The notes: generated from the letters alone by a model not told the origin. 64,000 nucleotides of DNA from Salsipaludibacter albus (GCF_019798055.1 NZ_JAHOPH010000007.1:1-64000), one strand, 5' to 3'. Shown: positions 42,116 through 50,581, counted from the first letter of the stretch. Numbers and translations are program-made.

Positions 42116-45100
42116 ATGACGACACCACCTGATCCGATCGTTGGCGCCTACGAGCGACTCATCAGTCGCTCGCTGGCAGCTCGCCTTGCCACCCTGGACG
42201 GGCGCGCACGGAGGGAAGACCTTGATCCCGCGGAGGCCTCGAGGCGACTGGCCGGAGTCGTGGAGCAAGCCCTCGTCGCCGCCTTCGAGGGCATCCCCAA
42301 GAGCCGTCGAACAACTGCGCAAGTCGAACTCGCCAACCAAGTCCTCGACTGGCTCGCCAACCAGGATGGCAGCGCAGCCGATCCCATCCAAGTGCCGGGG
42401 CAGGTGCTGCGGGCCATTGACCCGCCAGCAGGCTGGAGCAACCAGCCGGCGGAGCTTCCATCCATCCCGCTCCTCGACCATGACCTGCTGGCGAACTCGC
42501 CCGACGAGCCTCGCTTCGTCAACGCGCTGCTGAGTGAGTTCGCCACGGCGGATCGCATTGACGCCGTCGTCGCCTTCATCCGCAGGACCGGGCTCAACCT
42601 CATCCGCAACGGCGTGAAGGACGCTCGTGATCGCGGTGTCCCCATCAGGGTGCTGACGACGACGTACACGGGGTCGACCCAACGTGCGGCGATCGACTGG
42701 CTGGCGGACAACGGCGTCGAGGTCCAGGTGTCCTACGACACCAGGACGACACGGCTCCATGCGAAGTCGTGGATCATCCACCGTGACACCGGCTTCTCCA
42801 CGGCGTACGTGGGCTCGTCGAACCTGTCGCACTCCGCCCTGGTCGAGGGGCTGGAGTGGAACGTCCGGCTGGCACAAGCGGCCGCTCCGGACGTCTTCGA
42901 CAAGCTCACTGCGACGTTCGAGTCACTGTGGAACGACGACACCTTCGAGGCCTACGACCCGCAACGAGATGGTGAGCGATTCACACAGGCGATCGACGCC
43001 GGGCGGAGCGGCACCCCGATCACCGGGGTCTCCGGCCTCGAGATCCGGCCGTGGTCCTACCAACGGGAGATGCTCGAAGCCGTCGTGACGGAACGGCTGC
43101 GCTTCGATCGGCACCGCAACCTCGTCGTGGCACCCACCGGCACGGGCAAGACCGTGTTCGCGGCACTCGACTACCGGGCACTGCTCGAGGGCGACGGAGG
43201 CAACGAGCTCCCGCGCGACCCGACCCTGCTGTTCGTCGCACACCGCGAGAAGATCCTCAGCCAGTCGCTGCAGACCTTCCGTGATGTCCTCAAGCGAGGC
43301 GACTTCGGTGAACTCTTCGTGGGTGGCCAGCGGCCGAAGGCGTGGCGGCACGTCTTTGCGTCGATCCAGTCCCTCAACGCCCGCGACGTCGAAGAACTGG
43401 ACCCGGGGCACTTCGACGTCGTCTACGTCGACGAGTTCCACCATGCCAGCGCGCCGACGTACGAGCGGCTGCTCAACCACCTGCAACCACGCGAGGTCGT
43501 CGGGCTCACGGCGACACCCGAGCGGGCCGACGGGATCAACGTCAAGGAGTTGTTCGACGACCGATACGCCTTCGAGATGCGACTGTGGGACGCACTCGAC
43601 CAGCAGTTGTTGGTCCCGTTCCACTACTACGGCGTGGCCGACGGAACCGACCTTTCGAGCCTGGAGTGGAAGCGAGGCGGCTATCGGACGTCCGACCTCG
43701 AGAACGTGTACTTCCTGGACGAGAACGAACAGCGCACGTCAAAGGTCCTCGCGGCCCTGCATGACACGGTGGACGTTGCGTCGATGCGCGCCTTCGGATT
43801 CTGCGTCTCCGTGGCCCATGCCACATACATGGCCGAGCGCTTCCGACAGGCAGGCATTGCCGCGGAGGCCATGAGCGGTGAGACGCCACGGGACGAGCGG
43901 GAGCGCCAACTGCACGCCCTCCGGTCCGGCGAGCTCAGCGTCATCTTCGCCGTCGACGTCCTGACCGAAGGCGTCGACGTCCCGAGCGTGGACACCATCC
44001 TGTTGCTCCGTCCCACCGAGTCCGCCACGGTCTTCCTGCAGCAGATCGGCCGGGGACTCCGACTTCACCGGGACAAGGACGTCTGCCTGGTCCTGGACTT
44101 CATCGGACAACAGCACCGTCGCTTCCGCTCCGACCTGCGCCTGCGTGCCCTCACCGGCAGGTCGAAGGGCGAGCTGGTCGATGACCTCGAACATGGCTTC
44201 CCGCGGCTCCCGGCGGGTTGCCACCTCCAGCTCGACGCGGTCGCCGAGGAGTTGGTCAGGGCGAACCTCGAGCAGGTGATCTCGACGACGACCCTGGCCC
44301 TGTCGAAGGACCTCCGGGAATTGACCGACGTGGTCGGCCGGGAGCTCACGCTCCGCGACTTCCTGGACCATGCGGCGCTGGACCTCCACGACCTCTACGC
44401 CAAGTCCAGTTGGACCCAGGTCCAGCGCCTCGCCGGCTACGACCTCGCGCCTCCTGGTCCTCGCGAGACCGAACTCACCAAGGGCGTTCGTCGCCTGCTT
44501 GAGGTCGATGATCGGGAACGCATCGGAGTCATCGAACTCCTGGCCGAAGGAATCGAGATTCCTGCCGACGCCCGGGCGCAGCGGTTGGCGTCCATGGTTG
44601 CCTTCCCCCTCTTCGACGACGGCAAGGCGCCCGACACCCTGGAAGGCGTTGCAGCGGCACTTTCGCGTGAGCCAGCCATCGTGCAGGAACTGCGGGAACT
44701 CGCCGTCGAACTGGATGCCCGAGCCGACCACATCACTCGGCCAAGTCCACTGCCCGCCGAAGTGCCGTTGCACGTGCATGGGACCTACCGGCGAGAGGAA
44801 GTCCTCGTCGCGCTGGGTGACCGCGCGCTGGGGGACAGGATCTCGCACCGCGAGGGCGTCAAGTACATCAGGCCGTACAACATCGACGTGTTCATGGTGA
44901 CCTTGGAGAAGTCCGAGCGGGACTACTCCCCGACGACTCGCTACCACGACTACGCAATTTCCCGCGACCTGTTCCACTGGGAGTCGCAGTCCAACCAAAC
45001 CCGGACCTCCCCCACTGGCCAGCGCTACCTCGATGGTTCGTCAACCGTCCTGCTGTTCGTCCGCCGGACGAACAAGGTGGGCGGACGGGCGCCGGCGTAC

Positions 45101-45223
45101 ACGTTCCTCGGTCCGGTCTCGCATGTCAGCGACAAGGGCGAGAAACCGATCCAGATCACCTGGAAGCTGCAAACCCCCATGCCCGAGACGCTCTTCCGGA
45201 CCGCCAAGGCGGCCGGCGGCTGA
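42116..45223 (+). CDS. PLD-helicase protein with DUF3427-like C-terminus
   Basis: A 1035-aa multidomain protein. Residues ~115-290 are a phospholipase-D-like nuclease module with RLHAKSW (H215, K217) and YVGSSNLS. Residues ~310-700 are an SF2 helicase: APTGTGKT (Walker A, 340-346), VDEFHH (about 438-443), LTATPERADG, the second lobe GVDVPSVDT and motif VI QIGRGLR. The last third, including HGTYRREEVLVALGD, matches DUF3427. The combination is a DNA-remodelling/nuclease machine in the family of restriction- or defence-associated helicases. Start ATG 42116 lacks a strong ribosome-binding site. It is followed by a PLD nuclease gene. Confidence 0.87.
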   Translation: MTTPPDPIVGAYERLISRSLAARLATLDGRARREDLDPAEASRRLAGVVEQALVAAFEGIPKSRRTTAQVELANQVLDWLANQDGSAADPIQVPGQVLRAIDPPAGWSNQPAELPSIPLLDHDLLANSPDEPRFVNALLSEFATADRIDAVVAFIRRTGLNLIRNGVKDARDRGVPIRVLTTTYTGSTQRAAIDWLADNGVEVQVSYDTRTTRLHAKSWIIHRDTGFSTAYVGSSNLSHSALVEGLEWNVRLAQAAAPDVFDKLTATFESLWNDDTFEAYDPQRDGERFTQAIDAGRSGTPITGVSGLEIRPWSYQREMLEAVVTERLRFDRHRNLVVAPTGTGKTVFAALDYRALLEGDGGNELPRDPTLLFVAHREKILSQSLQTFRDVLKRGDFGELFVGGQRPKAWRHVFASIQSLNARDVEELDPGHFDVVYVDEFHHASAPTYERLLNHLQPREVVGLTATPERADGINVKELFDDRYAFEMRLWDALDQQLLVPFHYYGVADGTDLSSLEWKRGGYRTSDLENVYFLDENEQRTSKVLAALHDTVDVASMRAFGFCVSVAHATYMAERFRQAGIAAEAMSGETPRDERERQLHALRSGELSVIFAVDVLTEGVDVPSVDTILLLRPTESATVFLQQIGRGLRLHRDKDVCLVLDFIGQQHRRFRSDLRLRALTGRSKGELVDDLEHGFPRLPAGCHLQLDAVAEELVRANLEQVISTTTLALSKDLRELTDVVGRELTLRDFLDHAALDLHDLYAKSSWTQVQRLAGYDLAPPGPRETELTKGVRRLLEVDDRERIGVIELLAEGIEIPADARAQRLASMVAFPLFDDGKAPDTLEGVAAALSREPAIVQELRELAVELDARADHITRPSPLPAEVPLHVHGTYRREEVLVALGDRALGDRISHREGVKYIRPYNIDVFMVTLEKSERDYSPTTRYHDYAISRDLFHWESQSNQTRTSPTGQRYLDGSSTVLLFVRRTNKVGGRAPAYTFLGPVSHVSDKGEKPIQITWKLQTPMPETLFRTAKAAGG

Positions 45224-45290
45224 TGACGGGCGCCAAGACGCGACTGACCTGGCCACCCGCGGTGCGTCGTCCAGGAAGGCGGCAGCGGCA

Positions 45291-46196
45291 GTGACCGAGC
45301 CCCGAGCAGTATCCACCCGTCCCCGGGGAGACCTGCTTCCCGAACTGCGGGACATGCTGCGGTGCGCCGACGAAGCCACGATCGCCTCGGCCTTCGTCGA
45401 CACCCGCGGGATCCACCTCCTCGGTGACGAACTCGAGCGGCTCGGCTCCTCGTGTCGGTTGCTCGCGACATCCGTCTTCGGGGGCGACCGGACCCATGCA
45501 GCGATGGAGGCCGCTACCCAGATGGACGTCGACTGCCGACTCTTCAACCCCTCACGCGGCACCTTCCACCCGAAGGTCACCCTGGTGCGCCGGGATGGAG
45601 AGGCCTTCGCGATGGTCGGATCCGCAAACATCACCGCCGGCTTGGTCAGGAATGTCGAGGCCGACGTCGTCGTCGGCGGGTCCCTCGCGTTGGACGTCGA
45701 AGAGCGAGTCAGGTCTTGGTGGGAGAGTCCTGAGGCCAAGACCTGGGAGCATCCCGGCGGTCAGGTGCAGGACGTCATCAGCGTGGAGCTGTGGGCACTG
45801 CTGCGCGCCGCCCTGCGACCCGAGTCCGTCGTCCACACCGTTTCGAGCCGCAAGCCCAACCGGATCGCCCAGCTCAACCGCGCCGGGCTGTGGGTCGAGA
45901 CGGAACGCTCGCGACGCCTTGGGCGGGAACCAGAACTCGTGGAGCCCTGGATGCTGGACGTGGCCTGGGCAGCCCTCGTGGCAGACGGTGAACTCTCCAA
46001 CACGCGACTGTTGAACGACCTGCGAGTGCATCGATCGTCGTTTGTCTGCGCCGTCCTGTCGGAGTTGCCAGGCGTGGAGGTCGCGAGTCGCCGCCCCATC
46101 AGGCTTGTGCTGGACACGGCGGTCTCCCGGACGAACCCCGTATGGCCGGGCGTCGCAGCCGACCTCGATGGTGGTTACGACGTCGGAGACTCGTAG
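45291..46196 (+). CDS. PLD-like nuclease, partner of the helicase
   Basis: A 301-aa protein with a single phospholipase-D half-site: FHPKVTLVRRDGEAFAMVGSANIT contains H93-x-K95 and G110-S111-x-N113, and one such site normally requires dimerisation. Its C-terminal half is helical without a recognised family. GTG 45291 is preceded by AGGAAGG. It starts 67 bp behind the helicase, bridged by a 23-codon frame overlapping both genes, and probably works in the same complex. Confidence 0.75.
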   Translation: MTEPRAVSTRPRGDLLPELRDMLRCADEATIASAFVDTRGIHLLGDELERLGSSCRLLATSVFGGDRTHAAMEAATQMDVDCRLFNPSRGTFHPKVTLVRRDGEAFAMVGSANITAGLVRNVEADVVVGGSLALDVEERVRSWWESPEAKTWEHPGGQVQDVISVELWALLRAALRPESVVHTVSSRKPNRIAQLNRAGLWVETERSRRLGREPELVEPWMLDVAWAALVADGELSNTRLLNDLRVHRSSFVCAVLSELPGVEVASRRPIRLVLDTAVSRTNPVWPGVAADLDGGYDVGDS

Positions 46197-46398
46197 CCGC
46201 ACTTCGCGGTCGAGCAGAGCCGCGACCGTCGTCACGACAGCTCCGCGACACGCTTACGTACCGCGGGTCGCACAGACCGGGCCCGGCTCCTCGTATCACG
46301 ATCACCCGTCAGGGCCTCGCGTGTGGTGGACCGGCCACTCCGCGACGACCTCGCGCGTCCGGACGCCAACACGACACACGCGACCCGAGGAGCACCAC

Positions 46399-46914
46399 AT
46401 GGCCAGCCTGATGGACGAGCACTTCCGCGTCGACCAGCCGCGACCGCACGACATCGTGGACAACCCGCTCCAGATCGCGGGACTCGGCGGGGGTTTCGAG
46501 GCCAACATCGGCATCCGGGTCATCGACGGCAACGGTGACGCGATCGTCACGACGCACACGACGAACTCCAACCTCGCCAGCCAGTGGCAGGACACCGTCG
46601 GGCTGATGCACGTGCCGGCCACGGCGAACGGCCTGGTCGAGGTCGGTCCGGGCACGGGCGCCGACGAGGTCCCGGCGTGGGTCTCGATCCCGGTGATCTT
46701 CGGCATCGCGCTGGTGCACGAGTACTCGGGCTTCTACCTCTACACCGTGCAGCCAGGTGACACCCTCGGCGCCATCGCGGCCTCGGAGGCAGCCGGCGGG
46801 CTGTTCGACGACAGCGAGAGCTGGCACCCCATCCACCGCGCCAACTCCCACATCATTCACGACCCGAACAAGATCCGTCCCGGCATGGTGCTGCGCATCC
46901 CCTCGGCCTTCTGA
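46399..46914 (+). CDS. Gmad2-like domain plus LysM protein
   Basis: A 171-aa protein. Residues 18-100 resemble Gmad2 (spore-germination immunoglobulin-like) domains: DIVDNPLQIAGLGGGFEANIGIRVIDGNGDAIV. Residues ~117-170 form a LysM domain: YLYTVQPGDTLGAIA and HDPNKIRPGMVLRIP, with the two conserved strands and helices. LysM binds N-acetylglucosamine in peptidoglycan. No signal peptide is visible, so export is unclear. CGAGGAGCACC precedes ATG 46399. Confidence 0.75.
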   Translation: MASLMDEHFRVDQPRPHDIVDNPLQIAGLGGGFEANIGIRVIDGNGDAIVTTHTTNSNLASQWQDTVGLMHVPATANGLVEVGPGTGADEVPAWVSIPVIFGIALVHEYSGFYLYTVQPGDTLGAIAASEAAGGLFDDSESWHPIHRANSHIIHDPNKIRPGMVLRIPSAF

Positions 46915-46997
46915 GCAGAGCGGGTGTCGACGTCACCGCGGCGGGTGACTGGCCAAGTGGATCGGCCTCGTCGCCACCCGGGTCGAGCATCGCGGGC

Positions 46998-47426
46998 TCA
47001 CCAGAGCTGGGCCGGCAGTGTCCCGAGTCCGACCTCGCTGGCCCCAGCGTGCAGGCGGCGGTCCCAGGTCGCCATGACGGTGACGTCGGCGCCGAGGACG
47101 AGTGCACTCGCCAGGTGGATGGCATCGAGCGCACCAAGGGCATGACGCGGTGCCAGCATCCCCGCACGCCGTTCGACCTCGGCGTTCAGTTCGACGAGGC
47201 GCAGCGCAGCTCGATACGAGTCCCAGTGCTGGAGGGCACGGTCGTGGTCGTCCCCGACGAGGCGTCCGGCCCTCGTGGCGGAGGCCAGGGCAGCACACAC
47301 CTCGGGATGGACCACGCGGCTGGCAACGACCGCGTCGGCGCCGTCCCAGAGCGCCGCGACGTCGTCACTTCGCTGCTCGTCGACGAACAGCTTGACGAGT
47401 GCACTCGCATCGAAGTAGGCGATCAC
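46998..47426 (-). CDS. VapC-like PIN-domain toxin
   Basis: A 142-aa PIN-domain ribonuclease. The Mg2+-binding acidic residues are D in IAYFDASAL, E in VHPEVCAAL and D in LGALDAIHLASAL, plus the C-terminal D in MATWDRRL. Such toxins cleave tRNA or rRNA and stop growth. GTG 47426 overlaps the antitoxin stop as GTGA. Confidence 0.85.
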   Translation of the reverse strand: MIAYFDASALVKLFVDEQRSDDVAALWDGADAVVASRVVHPEVCAALASATRAGRLVGDDHDRALQHWDSYRAALRLVELNAEVERRAGMLAPRHALGALDAIHLASALVLGADVTVMATWDRRLHAGASEVGLGTLPAQLW

Positions 47427-47713
47427 GTCCGGTGGTCGTCGCGGTCCTCGACGACGGCCTCCGAGACGGGCTGCTCGGACCCATCGCCCGTCAGGGCCAC
47501 CCGGGGGCCGTTCACCGCTCGCGGACGTTGGCCGGTCGGTGGGCTGACCACACCGTCGGCAACCAGCCGGTCGAGCTGCGTCACCGTGTCCACCCCGACG
47601 AGCCTCGCAACGGGACGCCCGCGATCTGTCACGACCACCTCCTCACCGTCCTCGAGCCGCCGAAGCCAGTCCTTCAGGTCCCGCCGGAACGCCGAGACGC
47701 CAACCTCACCCAC
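47423..47713 (-). CDS. Phd/YefM-like antitoxin
   Basis: A 96-aa protein: VGEVGVSAFRRDLKDWLRRLEDGEEVVVTDRGRPVARLV is the Phd/YefM DNA-binding fold, and the acidic C-terminus wraps the toxin. GTG 47713 sits 5 nt behind AGGAGG. It ends inside the start of the PIN toxin (GTGA overlap). Two TGTACA boxes lie upstream and presumably bind the complex for autorepression. Confidence 0.85.
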   Translation of the reverse strand: MGEVGVSAFRRDLKDWLRRLEDGEEVVVTDRGRPVARLVGVDTVTQLDRLVADGVVSPPTGQRPRAVNGPRVALTGDGSEQPVSEAVVEDRDDHRT

Positions 47714-47723
47714 GGTTGCCTCC

Positions 47724-47752
47724 TGTACATCTACCTTCTGATCAACTGTACA
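47724..47752. promoter_or_regulatory. Twin TGTACA boxes, probable Phd/YefM operator
   Basis: TGTACA occurs at 47724-47729 and 47747-47752, 23 bp apart centre to centre, immediately upstream of the antitoxin. TGTACA is the core word of E. coli YefM operators, where two palindromes lie 12 bp apart, so this arrangement is related but wider. Confidence 0.6.
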
Positions 47753-47968
47753 GAAACCGCATTCGGAATCCTGACTGCAGGCCACGGCCCATGGTGGACC
47801 ATGACGAGGCCCCGCGGCTCGACGTTCCAACCGTGTGTGGACAACCAGGTGGCGACGAACCGAAAGCGCGAGGCAGGCTCGGCCCACGCCCAGGCGGTTT
47901 CAGATGGTTGATCCATACCCACCGGTCGCCAGGCGTGTGCTACACCGTCCACGTGGGAGGTGGATCTG

Positions 47969-48290
47969 GTGGCCAACGAACGCATCGGGATCAGTGAACT
48001 GCGGAATCACGCTTCCCGCTGGGGGTGAGTCGTGCCGAGCAGGGCCACCGGATCGAGATCACCAAACGCGGACGGCTGGTGGCCATGCTTTCGCCGGCGA
48101 GCGCCGGCGACGACCCCCTGGCCGAGATGGAGCGGGCCGGACGTGTCACGCGAGCCGTCAATGGATGGGAGCAGCCACCCCCACGTCGCGAGGCGGACGC
48201 CTCGACGACGGAGACGATCCAGTCCATGCGCGACCGTGACGCGGCCCGATGACCAGGGGTGACTTCTTGCGACTCGTGACCACGCCCGGC
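47969..48290 (+). pseudogene. Frameshifted Phd-like antitoxin with toxin remnant
   Basis: GTG 47969 (behind GGGAGGTGG) begins VANERIGISELRNHASRWG and stops at TGA 48026-48028. The rest of the Phd fold (GHRIEITKRGRLVAML...) continues in the next frame from 48025 to TGA 48250-48252. Adding one G to the five-G run at 48021-48025 restores a continuous antitoxin. Its stop overlaps ATG 48249, which yields only MTRGDFLRLVTTPG before TGA at 48291-48293, where a toxin should begin. It is a decayed module, or a homopolymer sequencing error affects the first part. Confidence 0.65.
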
Positions 48291-48332
48291 TGACCGAGCT
48301 CGGGCACGGCACGACGGCCCGGTCCCCACGGA

Positions 48333-49079
48333 TCACAGGTGCTTGCGGGCTTCCCGGCGCGACAGGCCCGACAGCCGGTCCTCGCGGTCGGCGACGAAGG
48401 TTCGGACCCAGTCGGGGTCGACGCGCGCGTACTGGCGCAGGGCCCAGCCGATCGCCTTGCGGACGAAGAACTCGTCACCGAAGGTCGACCCCTCGAGGTT
48501 GGCGTCGATGACGTCGGTGAGCAGGTCCAGGTCCGTGTCGGCCTTCGCCCCCAGTTGCGAGATGATCGCGACCCGCCGCAGCCACAGGTCGTCGGCGCGT
48601 GCCCAGTCGCGGATCGTCGGCGCGACCTCCTCCGGGTGGGTGGCCAGGACCTCGCCGACCAGCTTCGCGGTGGCGTCGACCAGGTCCCACCACGCCCCGG
48701 TCGTCACCAGGTGGGCGGCCAGCGGCAGCACGTCGAGGTCGTGCCAGCGGTGGTAGCGCCGTGCCAGCGCCAGCTCGATCGCGGCGTAGCGCTCCTCGCG
48801 ATGGGTGGCGTCGTCCCACAGCCGCAGGACAGCGACCTCCCACTGGTCACGATCCGTCAGCTCGTGGGCCGGGTCGCGCACGATCGGACCGACGATCCGC
48901 CGCATCTCCCCCATCGTCACGCCGTGGAACGGCATGGTCGACTTCATGTAGCGCTGCTGGCCAGCCGCCCGCTCGGGATCGGCATGGTCGGCCAGCCCCG
49001 ACCGGACCGCCGACACGACCTCGCGCGCCACGGCCGTGTCGCCGGCGTGGTGGTCAGCTTGGGAGGTCCGCGAGCTCAT
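48333..49079 (-). CDS. AlkD-like DNA alkylation-repair protein
   Basis: A 248-aa all-helical HEAT-like protein of the DNA-alkylation-repair (AlkD/AlkC) family: YMKSTMPFHGVTMGEMRRI, REERYAAIELALAR, HLVTTGAWWDLVDATAKLVGEVL, LWLRRVAIISQLG and FFVRKAIGWALRQYARVDPDWVRTFV. AlkD excises N3/N7-alkylpurines. ATG 49079 overlaps the stop of the DUF5615 gene (ATGA), so this repair gene is translated with a toxin-antitoxin module. Confidence 0.85.
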   Translation of the reverse strand: MSSRTSQADHHAGDTAVAREVVSAVRSGLADHADPERAAGQQRYMKSTMPFHGVTMGEMRRIVGPIVRDPAHELTDRDQWEVAVLRLWDDATHREERYAAIELALARRYHRWHDLDVLPLAAHLVTTGAWWDLVDATAKLVGEVLATHPEEVAPTIRDWARADDLWLRRVAIISQLGAKADTDLDLLTDVIDANLEGSTFGDEFFVRKAIGWALRQYARVDPDWVRTFVADREDRLSGLSRREARKHL

Positions 49080-49405
49080 CGTCGTGGCCAGTAGGGGCGT
49101 CGAGCCGGCTCGGGCACCCGCTCGGCCCAGTGCGCGAGCAGGTCCGCCAACGACGCCGCCATCGCACCACCGACGGGAAGCTGCCGCGTGAGGACGAACA
49201 CGATGGTGAGCTCGTGCTCGCCGGCAAAGTCTCGGACGTTCTCGGTCACGACGACCATCCCGTGGCTGCGCGCATGCTCGGCGACCAGGCTGTCGGGTGC
49301 ACCACCCAGCCCCAACTCCTGCACGTGGTGGGCCTCGATCGCGTGTTTGTCCCGAAGTCGTGCTGCAGCCGCCAGGGGCCACATCTCGTCCAACAGCACC
49401 TTCAC
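49076..49405 (-). CDS. DUF5615 PIN-like toxin candidate
   Basis: A 109-aa PIN-like protein with the DUF5615 pattern: VLLDEMWPLAAAARLR (acidic D/E pair), LGGAPDSLVAEHARSHGMVVVTENVRDF with the D and the T-x-N/D-x-D-F motif. GTG 49405 overlaps the antitoxin stop (GTGA) and its own stop overlaps the AlkD-like start. Probable RNase toxin. Confidence 0.8.
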   Translation of the reverse strand: MKVLLDEMWPLAAAARLRDKHAIEAHHVQELGLGGAPDSLVAEHARSHGMVVVTENVRDFAGEHELTIVFVLTRQLPVGGAMAASLADLLAHWAERVPEPARRPYWPRR

Positions 49406-49821
49406 CGGTACAGGGCTCGCCGTTCCGCGGCCAACTGCTGGCTGGCCTCGACCGCGGCCTCGTTGGCCTCGACCATGGCCATGACCTCGTCGCGATGTGC
49501 CGCGGCATAGGCAAGTGCCTGTTCGACCTGGACAGGCTGGAGTGGAGCCTCGGTCGTCAGCTGCCCGATCCGTTCGTCCTCCGACCCGGACAACTCGCGC
49601 ATGCGGGCCACGACCTCCCAGACATCCGGTCCGCCGGCCAGGCCGGCCCGCCGACGGTGAGCGGGGCCACGAAACACCACCATGGGGTGGTCACGGGTTG
49701 CGTGTGCCTCGTGGATCAGCCGCGACAGCACGTCCGTGGCGCTGACCCCGTGATCCTTGGCCAACGACGCCAACTGCTCCCTCGTCGCGTCCTCGAAGCG
49801 AAACGACGTGCTGCTCGGCAT
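49402..49821 (-). CDS. Ribbon-helix-helix antitoxin candidate
   Basis: A 139-aa protein: residues 1-45 (TSFRFEDATREQLASLAKDHGVSATDVLSRLI) are a ribbon-helix-helix DNA-binding domain; the rest, helical and acidic, would bind the DUF5615 partner. GAGGAG precedes ATG 49821. Three direct repeats of an 8-bp word lie upstream. Confidence 0.8.
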   Translation of the reverse strand: MPSSTSFRFEDATREQLASLAKDHGVSATDVLSRLIHEAHATRDHPMVVFRGPAHRRRAGLAGGPDVWEVVARMRELSGSEDERIGQLTTEAPLQPVQVEQALAYAAAHRDEVMAMVEANEAAVEASQQLAAERRALYR

Positions 49822-49831
49822 GCGGGCTCCT

Positions 49832-49877
49832 CGTAGCGCTCGATACCACAACGTAGCGCACCATCCCGACGTGGCGC
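49832..49877. promoter_or_regulatory. Three direct repeats upstream of the RHH antitoxin
   Basis: CGTAGCGC at 49832-49839 and 49852-49859, and CGTGGCGC at 49870-49877, are spaced 20 and 18 bp, matching two helical turns. RHH proteins typically bind such tandem sites. Confidence 0.5.
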
Positions 49878-49922
49878 AGAGCGTTCAGTCGTGGTGGCGG
49901 GCTGCCATCGGACCGCTCCGCC

Positions 49923-50330
49923 TCACGCATCGAGAAGGAGCGTGACCTCCAGGCCGAGGTGGCGACGCGCCAGGTGGGCCTGTCGCCGGTCCAGCGTGGC
50001 CAGCTCCAGCCCGTGGGACCGGCAGGTCAGCGCGATCAACAGGTCGTGGACGTTGCCGCCCAACTGCCAGGCGCTGCCGTTGCGCAGGACGGTGCGGTAG
50101 GCGTCGGCCGGGGTGACGGCCAGGCGTTCGACGTCGGCCCAGGGAGCCAGCGCCTGCTGGACGGTGTCCACGTCGAGGTTGAACGGTCCGGCGCGGAGGA
50201 CCGCCCATGCCTCTGCGACGACGATGCCCGGGACGGTGCCGGTGGACGCCGCGACCACGTGCGGCCGAGCGCGGTCGTGGAACTCGTGGGCCTCGACCAG
50301 ACCGGCCACCAGGACCGAGGTGTCGATCAC
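49923..50330 (-). CDS. VapC-like PIN-domain toxin
   Basis: A 135-aa PIN-domain ribonuclease: VIDTSVLVAGLVEAH (D at residue 3), IVVAEAWAVLR (E), NVHDLLIALTCRSHGLELATLDRRQAHL (two acidic positions). GTG 50330 overlaps the antitoxin stop (GTGA). Confidence 0.85.
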   Translation of the reverse strand: MIDTSVLVAGLVEAHEFHDRARPHVVAASTGTVPGIVVAEAWAVLRAGPFNLDVDTVQQALAPWADVERLAVTPADAYRTVLRNGSAWQLGGNVHDLLIALTCRSHGLELATLDRRQAHLARRHLGLEVTLLLDA

Positions 50331-50581
50331 CGCTGGTCCCGGTGCCGGTGGATCGCCGCGACGGCGTCGTCGTTGGGGATCGTGTCGGACGTCCCGAATG
50401 CCACCACCGGCAGGCCGTCTCGGGCCTGCCTGACGATCGCCGGGCGCAGGTGCTCCAGGGCGATCCCCTCGGGGGTCGGGATCAACTCGAGGACCCCGCC
50501 GTCGTGCAGCCCGAGTCGTTCCCGCTCGTGTTGCGGAATGACGATCCGGCCTTGGCGGTCCACCTTGACGGTTGTTCCCAT
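50327..50581 (-). CDS. AbrB/SpoVT-type antitoxin
   Basis: An 84-aa protein with the swapped-hairpin AbrB domain: TVKVDRQGRIVIPQHERERLGLHDGGVLEL, followed by a helical tail for toxin binding. ATG 50581 is preceded by GGAAGGAGGG. It overlaps the next gene by 4 nt. Confidence 0.85.
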   Translation of the reverse strand: MGTTVKVDRQGRIVIPQHERERLGLHDGGVLELIPTPEGIALEHLRPAIVRQARDGLPVVAFGTSDTIPNDDAVAAIHRHRDQR

